From: Shinisaurus crocodilurus
Lineage: Eukaryota > Chordata > Lepidosauria > Squamata > Shinisauridae
Length of the DNA stretch: 64,000 bases
Assembly (NCBI GenBank): GCA_021292165.1
Contig: CM037880.1
Location: forward strand, 207,230,255-207,294,254
Direction: 5' to 3'
The position numbers were made by a program, and so were the translations under genes. The notes beneath the pieces were generated by a model. The model ran no database searches and was not told the origin of the DNA. It was given only the letters and a program-made list of their open reading frames with translations. Every line of letters starts with the position of its first letter. Position 1 is the stretch's first letter. This document shows positions 56,518 to 64,000 of the stretch, piece after piece.

Positions 56518-57640
56518 TACCTATTAATTAGCATATGCATGTGTTATGCTAATCTAAGCCCTCTTACATTCTCATTTTTGGTGGTGCATTGCCTCTTTCT
56601 TCCCCTGCTACATGGCAGGGCCAGACCCAATAGGTTGTAAGGCCCTCCATGCAGGGTCTTACACAGATGTTGCTATGTTGCAGCAGCAACAACATCCGTG
56701 TTAACTGACTTTTTACATGAGCCGAAAACAAGTGAAAATTGTAACATGTGAATCAGCCCCCTCAGTCCCTTCTAGCCTCCAGGCTAGCCACTTAGCAAAG
56801 AAAATGCTCCCTCTAGTGACAGTCCTTGGAGGTAGATGAAATATAATTTGATTGCTATATTTGTTTGCAATTACTTAGCACAGATACTGTTTTGAATGCT
56901 GGCCTGTACGCTGAAGTACATCCACCTATTTAATAGTTAAAATAGGAAAGTCTAGTTAGTAGCTAGTAAGTACCAAAAGATTCAAGAGAGCTTTTTGCAG
57001 GAGCACAGTGCGGGAGCATTTTTTTTAAAAAAAATTCTTTTTTTTACCATTTCAAAGGAAGTGCTTAAGGATACACATTTTGTGCAAATTCTGTTCCATA
57101 TTCATGTTTCCCTGGAGGTTTGGATGACTGCTGGGCAAACTGTCAATATTCTCAAACTCCCACCCACATTTAGAGGGATTTGCAGTGGGATTTTGCAAAG
57201 TTCCAGCCAAATCTTAGGGGGATTTGCAGAGAAAACTACCTCCTCTCTTCTGCATTTGGGGATGGACTGAATTTCAAGGGCAGGTGAGCATAACTCAATG
57301 TCACTTATACCAATTCTCAGATTAAACACTGCCAGGGCTGGCCCAAGGCATCTTGCTGCCTGAGCCAAAGAATAATATAAAGCTACCTTTCCATATACAT
57401 AAACCAACCGGACTGGCAAATAAATCTGATTTTAACACTGACCCAGTACTGTGCTCTGACTGGTGCCAGCTCTCTAGGACACGAGGCAGGTTTTCTTCCC
57501 TATCGCTTGCCACCTGATCCTTGCAGCTCCACCACTGAGCAATGGCCCTTCACTATGTCAACACCTGATTGAAAAGCTAACTCATGTTCCAGCCATAATG
57601 AAGTCTTGGGGGCATGAACTGATGGTTGCTAAACTTAGTC
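56518..57640. other. Unassigned non-coding stretch
   Basis: At 57328-57367 gccagggctggcccaaggcatcttgctgcctgagcc resembles the tip of the family C elements. Otherwise nothing is recognised. Confidence 0.4.
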
Positions 57641-57711
57641 ATACTGTTGCTACCACCCTTCTCCCGCCGCTCTCCCGCTGGAGTCCTTATTGGCTATTGA
57701 AGCACCATTAA

Positions 57712-58112
57712 ATGATTGCAATGTACTCCACGTGTGGTTACCCCTGAAGAGTGTCCAGAAGCTTCAATTGGTGAAAAATGCGGCAGCTGTGCCGCCAACC
57801 AGCGCACGGTATTGAGACCATAGTACACCTGACTTAAAAGACCTGCACTGCTTGCAAATTGCTTCCCAGGCACAATTCAAGGTGTTGGTTTTAACCTTTA
57901 AAGCCCTAGCAGGTGTGAAGATGCATCTTTTCCATTTAGCTTTTTCAAACGGGAAGTTTTAATGTTCTACGTGTTTACTGTTTTTAATGTTCTTGTTTTT
58001 ATTGTTTTGAGGTTTTATTGCTTTAAATCATTAGACACTGCCTTGATGGCTTTTTAGTAGATAAGGCGGTATATAAATATTACTAATAAATAAATAAAAT
58101 AAATAAATAAAT
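57712..58112 (+). mobile_element. L2-type LINE 3' fragment with internal deletion
   Basis: Degenerate codons of the L2 reverse-transcriptase end (LQLV.NAAA-like at about 57770) pass into the 3' end gataaggcggtatataaat and AAATA repeats. Compared with 62985-63960 most of the intervening coding tail is missing. Confidence 0.7.
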
Positions 58113-58139
58113 AAATGGGATCAGCCAGTTCAAAGTGGC

Positions 58140-59080
58140 TACCATATAGGTGTCTCTGAAATAAAATGTTTGTTTTTAAAATCCATTCTCTGGCGGACTC
58201 CAGCTGAGTCATATTTCTTTCACCTGAAACTGCTGCTTTGCTCCAACTATAATAGTAAATAGTTTTATCAGAGAATTATTAGTCTTTCTTCAGAGACAGG
58301 AGGAGACAATAACCTGCCATGAAGAGTCGCAACAGCGATGGCTGATGTAAAAATGGATTGAGGATGCATTTTCTGAAGCATCCAGCTCCTGGTCTAAGCT
58401 CCCATTGTTATTCTCATTTTTATTTATGCTTTTACAGCAGGATACACTGCGATGTAAAACAGCCCACTGCACCATGCAGATGCAGCTGGAAAATATTACA
58501 GTGCAACATTATTGTGGCTTTATAATGAACCATAAATCTGATTTATTAAACATACTCCATTAATGTTACACCAGGGACAGAGCGATTACAGAACCCTTTA
58601 CATAGTAAGAATTTATAATTATGATTCCTCCTTAAGAAGAGAGCTTCATATTTACAAAATGCTCACTCGCTTTTCGACATGCTGGGCTGTGTAAAACTGA
58701 TAATGAGTCGAAAATTAAGATTGTCAGCAGCACATCTCCCTAGCAAAAGGGATAAGGCAGCTGAATCCAAAGAACAATTGTGAATACACATTGGGTTTTT
58801 CTTTCCTTTTCTTTTCTTGTTTTCAGTCCAGTTCATTAAAGGTATAGAAAGCATTCCCAGAAAGGTAGCCTGTTAGAAATAAAGCATCTCTTACAAATTA
58901 AGCACTTAATAATACAAGAAATAATGCAAATAGTAAATATTTAATGGACTTTAAGCCAGGCAGCAGTGAGGAACACTCTCCTACCAAACATTAAGGCTTT
59001 CAGAAGGCATAAATTGTGGCTCAGCGAAATACAGGCTACTTCCTGACCATCCGTGATACCACTTTATTTAAGTATCACAC
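58140..59080. promoter_or_regulatory. Long low-repeat block, candidate conserved non-coding element
   Basis: About 940 bases without recognised repeat text, unusual for this window. It is AT-rich with many TAAT/ATTA cores and an exact octamer ATGCAAAT at 58924-58931. There is no open frame of note. Function as an enhancer is inference only; the sequence merely looks non-repetitive and motif-rich. Confidence 0.3.
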
Positions 59081-59082
59081 AG

Positions 59083-59175
59083 TAAAATGATCTTATCCAT
59101 GTTGACTTGGAAGTAATTCCCACTGATTTCAGTGGGACTTACTACTAAGGAAGTGTCCATAGGACTGCATGCACA
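59083..59175. mobile_element. Short palindromic repeat, family E
   Basis: Shares the plan of 12563-12657 (gacttggaagtaattcccactgatttcagtgggactt centre and an aggactgcatgcac end). The centre is mirrored: cccactga / tcagtggg. Confidence 0.6.
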
Positions 59176-59261
59176 ATAGCTCAAGACTAGGTGTCCTTCC
59201 CTGTCACCTTCAAATGACTGGACGCATACAGACATGTGTGTATACAGATGACCCCTAAGGA

Positions 59262-59345
59262 GATCATGGTGTAGTGTAGTGGCTAGGGACAGTGAGCTCT
59301 AGGGCAGAAAGCGATGGGTTCAAATCCAGTCCCACTTACGGGTTC
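59262..59345 (+). mobile_element. tRNA-like SINE head fragment
   Basis: tggtgtagtgtagtggct and a consensus box B (gggttcaaatcc) resemble the Sauria SINE head, but the usual body is degraded. Confidence 0.5.
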
Positions 59346-59416
59346 AGCTATCTGGGAAGCCAATCTCTTATTCTTGTCCTCATGCCTGCAATACTGGGGT
59401 AGTCATGACCCACCTT

Positions 59417-59480
59417 ATTTATTTTATTTGTTCATTACATTTATATCCCACCTTTCTTCCATCATGGAACTCAAGGTGGC
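59417..59480 (-). mobile_element. SINE/LINE tail fragment, antisense
   Basis: tttattttatttgttcattacatttatatcccacctttcttcc...aactcaaggtggct is the complement of a Sauria-type or L2-type tail. Confidence 0.5.
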
Positions 59481-59842
59481 TACATGTGGTTCCCAGGTGT
59501 TCTCCCCTCCAAGCACTTACGAGTCCCAAACTTGCTTAGCTTCAGCATGGTGGCTGCCTCACATGCCTTCAGACCATACCCTGGGACCTTACACAGTTAT
59601 TGCTGAATATGTATGTGAAGCATTTTGAACACACCACAGTTACATATTATCCTTCTGTGAAGAGGTCCTTCTGTGGGTCCTCCTCTTGCCTGAGATGAGG
59701 AAGGTGAGTATCTGGAATGGGGCCTTTTCCATTAATTTGCCTTGCCTTTGGAGCAGGCTCCAAGGAAGACATGCCTGCCACCCATTCTTTTAACCTTTCA
59801 GTGCCAGCTGAAGATCTTATTATTAATGTCTTAGGACACAAT

Positions 59843-59962
59843 CCTATGCTTGTTTAGATGGGAAAAAAGTCCTACAACTCCCAGCATGCCCCAGTGAGCC
59901 ATGCTGGGGTAAGCTGGGAGTTGTACAACTTTTTTCCGTCTATGCACGCATAGTCTTGCACC
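59843..59962. mobile_element. Palindromic MITE
   Basis: Arms cctatgcttgtttagatgggaaaaaagt...tacaactcccagc and gctgggagttgtacaacttttttccgtctatgcacgcatag are mirrored across a catgccccagtgagccatgctgggg centre. Target duplication unclear. The right half recurs at 50055-50137. Confidence 0.75.
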
Positions 59963-60055
59963 CTTAGTCTATGTTTCAGCGAGTCATTTTGGAAGGATGC
60001 TATACCAGCAAAGCAGTGTGTGAATGCTATAAATAAGTAGATGGTATCGAACATG

Positions 60056-60150
60056 GGTGTAGAACCTCAGGCCCAGGGGCCAACTTTGACACTCCTGGAG
60101 CCCCAATCCACAAAGGGTTCACCAGAAGGCCACACCCTTTCCCCTGAACA
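60056..60150. mobile_element. Remnant of family B tip
   Basis: gaacctcaggcccaggggccaa matches the close of the family B repeats in the orientation of 44372-44905; the rest is missing. Confidence 0.4.
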
Positions 60151-60339
60151 CCAATTGTTGAGTAGCTTCCCTGACTCCCAGCTGAGCAGAGCATAGGGAA
60201 GAGGCTCCAGCTGTTCTTGGGGCTGTGATAAGGCAAGCAGGCTCCCAGAGAGTGAGCAAACAGAGTGAGCGTACAGGGAGAGCAAACAGGAGTTTGGCAG
60301 CGGAGGTCAAGGGGGAGGTCCCGAAGAAATTTTCTAGAT

Positions 60340-60734
60340 TGTTTGTTCTGTGCTAATACTGTTTAGCCTTCAGAAGAGGAGACTGAGGGGAGATATGATC
60401 GCACTCTTCCAGTACTTAAAGGGTTGTCACACAGAGGAAGGCCAGGATCTCTTCTCAATCATCCCAGTTTGCAGGACACGGAATAATGGGCTCAAGTTTC
60501 AGGAACCCAGATTCCACCTAAACATCAGGAAAAATTTCCTGACTGTCAGAGCAATAAGACAATGGAACCAACTACCTAGGGAGGTGGTGGGCTCTCCCAC
60601 TCTGGAGGTATTCAAGGTGCAGCTGGACAGCCATCTATCAGGGATGCTTTGACCTGGATTCCTGCATTGAGCGGGGGGTTGGACTCAATGGCCTTGTAGG
60701 CCCTCTCCAACTCTACTTTTCTATGATTCTATGA
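60340..60734 (+). mobile_element. CR1 LINE 3' fragment
   Basis: About 95 open codons of the ORF2 C-terminus (from SLQKRRLRGDMIALFQ) differ at about six positions from the copy at 30798-32492, so both belong to one subfamily. The stop and a 3' end follow: cctgcattgagcggggggtt, then ctatgattctatga. Severely 5'-truncated. Confidence 0.93.
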
Positions 60735-61334
60735 GGCAGAAAAAGGGCCAGAGGCAGAAGCACAGTCCAGGAGCAAGCACAGGCCAGATATGTACAAGGC
60801 ATGGCAGGGCCAGAAGCAGAAACATTGGTTAGAAGCAGGCAAAGCTCAAGCATGGGCAACACAAGGATCAGCATTTGTAGCAGAGTCAAGGACTGGCCAC
60901 AGACACCACTATGACTCATGTTGCTGTTACAAAGGTGAACAGGAAGCCTCTTATAGGGATTCCGGTGGCTCCCAGCTGGTCTGCATGAGTGGCCGGCTCT
61001 GACCCTGTGAACACCTGCAAGTTTGGTCCTAACCCTGCGAGTATTTGCAGGTGGACTTGCCCGCCGTCTCTATCAGGCCACCAGGTGGAGCTGCAGTGCT
61101 GTACAGGCTGAGCAGATCCTGACACTCAATATGTGGATTGAGTGAACGAGCTCTGGGTGGAGTGAGAGCATGGCAGCAGGCCCCACCCTGACCCGTGCAC
61201 ATGAACTCTACTCTATGCACAGTCCCAATGACCATGACTGTACACATTGCATGTATGTAGGCAGGCACATGCTGAATCTATGCTCATATAGTCTGTATGC
61301 ACATAAGGACTGTACCCACATTTGAGTTAATGTG
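60735..61334. other. Unassigned non-coding stretch
   Basis: GC-moderate text without recognised repeat or exon; overlapping frames of 68-79 codons on both strands lack features. Confidence 0.35.
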
Positions 61335-61645
61335 CATAGGACAGAGGAGGAGTGTTTAACCTCTTTCAGCCTGAGGGATGACGTCCATTTCAGTGAAGCT
61401 GAAGTGGTAGGCAGGGCTGAAGGCAGAGGGGGGGGGGCACCCACCCCACCCCCCAAATATCCACATATTTGGGCTAAAAGCTCTTACTGTCTGTAACTTA
61501 GCCTTAGGACAGGAATTTCAGCCTTTTAGAATGGGGGAAACCGCACAAAAGCCAGAAAACCACCAAATGATCAGTGATCATGGAAAAAGGGGTGGAGTCA
61601 GAGGAAGTGAACATATATTTCACCCCCAGAGCCTGAAGTTCCTGG
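61335..61645 (+). mobile_element. Family B repeat, copy 3
   Basis: Ordered blocks shared with 4814-5163: tttcagcctgaggg, taacttagccttaggacaggaatttcagcctttta, aaaccaccaaatgatcagtgatcatgg, and a gagcctgaagttcct close. Contains a G-run at 61429-61437. Confidence 0.65.
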
Positions 61646-62235
61646 ACGCCTGGGTCAAATGTAGAGATGCTGCACCACCCCATTCATACCGCGTCACGTA
61701 TGTTCTCTCTCTGCTCATGGAATTATATGTCTGTTCTCTGTATGAGAACATCTCTGCTGTCACATCAAAGCCAGGGGTCAGTAGGTGGCAGCTGGACAGG
61801 GTAGAAGCGATGTTGCTTCTAGGGAGGCATAACAAGTTTTCTGTCACTTGGGAAGGGTCACCTTTGACAAAGTTTGCTGGTTTGTACTCCAGATACGGCC
61901 TCTGCATTTTAGCCAACTGATGCTTCAGCAAGAACACAGAATCCTGGGTTTGGCATCCTTCCAGATCTGATCCTACCAACTAGGATTCATTCTACATCTG
62001 TTTTTCTGAGATTACATTTTACCATTTTCCCCCCAGTCCTTAAGTACAATCAATAACAAATGTGTACATTTTCAGAGGCCTGTAGAGCAGCTGCATAAGT
62101 CAAGTAAAGTCTCCTTAAGGCAGGAGTATAAATCAGCTGCTCAATATGAGAAGATCTATCTTGAAACACACTTTTTAATGCAACCATTTCTTTCTTCCTG
62201 ACACCGGGTTGTACCTTTAAAAACTGAGCTCCACA
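61646..62235. other. Unassigned non-coding stretch
   Basis: Opposed frames of 129 and 119 codons overlap almost fully at 61620-61979, which argues against either being a gene. No domain is recognised. Confidence 0.35.
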
Positions 62236-62237
62236 TT

Positions 62238-62420
62238 TATTTATTTATTTATTTATTTATTTATTATTTTGTAGCTGAAGTTCTCTGGGCGGTGTACAAC
62301 AATAATTAGAAACAAACAATAAAATAAAATCAAAAATATAAACAATAAAACATGAAATTTTTAAAACCAATTTTAAAAATATCTCTAAAACAAGTTAAAA
62401 ACACGACCGCTAAAAACATT
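62238..62420 (-). mobile_element. L2-like LINE 3' end, antisense
   Basis: TTTA repeats, then tctgggcggtgtacaacaataatt and A-rich text, the complement of an L2 3' end. Confidence 0.65.
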
Positions 62421-62980
62421 GAACTTTGGACTTCTTTGGTCCTTTTGGAGCCTTTCAATTAATAGGAGTTCTTTCTAGTACTCAAATCTAACATTGATGA
62501 GAAAGAGGTTCCAATTGCACATCCCATTACTAGGATGGTACCTCTTATTCCTGACACAGAGTTGTTCTATCCATCCTGCACTAGCCTCAAAGAGGAAAGG
62601 CAAAGTGTTGGGATAAACCTAGCTTCCAGCATAGACTGCCAGATCCCATCGCCCATTGGCCAGGCTGCATAAAGTTAAGGAACTAACCAATAACTAACTT
62701 TCCCCACCTCCTTTCTATCAGCAGCACATAAAGCTTCCCCCACCCACCTATGATCTTATTGGGATGGGAATGAGTGACATTCTGCTAACCAGACAATCAA
62801 TCTACATCTTATACTTGTGTATTTCAGTCCTTTTGCCTTTATGTTCAAAACATACACTTCTCCTTGCTGAACTTCATTTTGGTGCTATCTGGATTTAGGT
62901 GGTGGTTGTTTCTTCAGTGCCTGCTGAAACTTAAGCAAACTCTTAGGTTCTGCGGGATCTCTTCTCAACCTCTTGGAAAT
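62421..62980. other. Unassigned non-coding stretch
   Basis: Nothing recognised. Confidence 0.35.
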
Positions 62981-62984
62981 TGTG

Positions 62985-63960
62985 TTCAGGGTCCCACATG
63001 GTTCCAACTTGTTCCCCGTGGTGTTTAACATCGACATGAAATTGCCGGGTGAGGTCATTACCAAGAGATTTGGTAATCAATATACATGCAGCTCCGAGAT
63101 TCCTCTCTCTTTTTCATCAAATCCAGGACAGTGGATATTCTGAATCAGTGCCTGGATGTGATAATGGATCTGAATGAGGGCTAATAAACTGTTCATCCAG
63201 ATAAGATGCAGGTACTGTCAGTGGGTGGTTTATCTGCCCATCTGAGAGGTATTGAACCTGCTCTGGAGAACATTGCACTCGCCCTAAAGCAGGGGGAGGC
63301 AACCTGGTGCCCTCCAGATGTTTTGGACTACAATTCCCATCATCCCTGATCATTGGTCATACTGACTGGGGCATATGGGAGTTGTAATCCTAACATCTGG
63401 AGACCATTGAGTTGCCTACCCCTGCCATAAAGGATCAGGCTCATAGTTTGGGAGTACTTACAGATCTAGCATTGGAGTGCCTTTGGCTGATAAACCAACT
63501 ACACACCCTACCTAGAAAGAGAGAGCCCTAGCTACAGTTGTTCATGCTCTGATAGCCTCCTGCTGTGATGATTATAATGCAATGGGGCTGCCTTTGAAAA
63601 TGGCCAGGAAACTTCAGTTAGTAAAAAAATAATAATGGGACTGTAAGTTTGTTAACTAGGCCTGGGTGATTCAAACATATTACACCAGTGCTTCATCAGC
63701 TGCAGTGGCTTCCAGTCCATTTCAGGGCCCAATTCAAAGTGATGTTTTGTTTTTTGTTTTTCATTTTCAAAGCCGTAAACAGCTTGGGGCCAGTTTACCT
63801 GAAGGACTGTCTCCTTCCATATAGTCCTCACTGGGACTATAGGGGAGGTGCTCATCAGATGCTCTTTTCCAGGTGCCCCCTATCAAGTGAGATCTGCCAG
63901 GTGGCATAGCCATAAATATGGTTATGGGGTGGCATAGAAATATCATAAATAAGTAATAAT
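62985..63960 (+). mobile_element. L2-type LINE, degenerate, with nested MITE
   Basis: Degenerate L2 reverse-transcriptase text in order: a VL..QG-like start with F-N-I phrases (about 62985-63045), a V.ILNQCLDVIM phrase (about 63131-63165), ALKxx interrupted by a MITE, KDQAHSLGVL-like text after it (about 63430), and HQLQWLPVHFRAQFKV (about 63692-63740) with an FKAVNSLGPVYLKDCLLPY phrase (to about 63823). Stops and frameshifts are many. The 3' end is cut or degraded near 63960. Confidence 0.82.
63290..63424. mobile_element. 135-bp hAT-like MITE inside L2
   Basis: Tips cagggggaggcaac and gttgcctacccctg are mirrored; flanking 8-mers ccctaaag (63282-63289) and ccataaag (63425-63432) match at 7 of 8. 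Arms share ccctccagatgtt with 6978-7103. It splits the L2 reading, so it arrived after the LINE. Confidence 0.88.
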
Positions 63961-64000
63961 TAATCAAAAAGGTATATCATAATGGTATAACATGAGAGGG

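Noticed and set aside
61531..61979. Opposed 129- and 119-codon frames as genes
   Set aside because: They overlap on opposite strands, and part lies in the family B repeat; no domain seen.

Overview
The window reads as gene-poor nuclear DNA from a squamate reptile, most likely a lizard. I found no convincing host exon, tRNA gene, rRNA gene or CRISPR array. The lineage call rests on the repeats. There are five copies of a Sauria-type tRNA-derived SINE, two 5S-rRNA-headed SINEs with CR1-type tails, several CR1/L3 and L2 LINE fragments, and many short palindromic hAT-like elements. Many of the hAT-like elements still show 8-bp target-site duplications. Open frames are short and stop-rich outside the LINE and LTR relics.

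Layout. 1-9 kb holds CR1 and SINE debris, a near-perfect 137-bp hairpin MITE, and a 680-bp hAT-like element (7438-8117) with ends packed with GACTCG-type repeats. 9-18 kb holds more MITEs, a 5S-SINE and a composite inverted repeat (15691-16015). 18582-23524 is an LTR retrotransposon with two 529-bp LTRs that look identical by eye, a 5-bp target duplication, a primer-binding site matching the anticodon arm of initiator tRNA-Met, and a badly decayed Ty1/copia-type pol. 24-30 kb holds SINEs, a purine-rich repeat and a 475-bp repeat family. 30714-32957 is a 5'-truncated CR1 with a 564-codon open reverse-transcriptase frame. 34-47 kb is a dense mosaic of L2 ends, nested MITEs and a 926-bp terminal-inverted-repeat element. 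49-52 kb holds CR1/L3 and a zinc-finger-bearing LINE C-terminus. 55-60 kb holds a Sauria SINE, a 5S-SINE, an L2 piece and one long low-repeat block (58140-59080) that is the best candidate for non-coding host function. 60-64 kb ends in CR1 and L2 pieces.

How the parts relate. The repeats form partnerships visible in the sequence itself. The 5S-SINE tails match the 3' end of the CR1 copies here, and a second tRNA-SINE tail resembles the 3' end of the CR1/L3 copies, as expected for SINEs that borrow LINE machinery. Insertions nest inside one another (MITE in MITE, MITE in L2), which gives a relative order of events. The most unusual item is the copia element: its LTRs look fresh, but its pol is wrecked and shortened, which points to a non-autonomous lineage moved in trans. 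All identities are from reading the sequence; no database search was possible.
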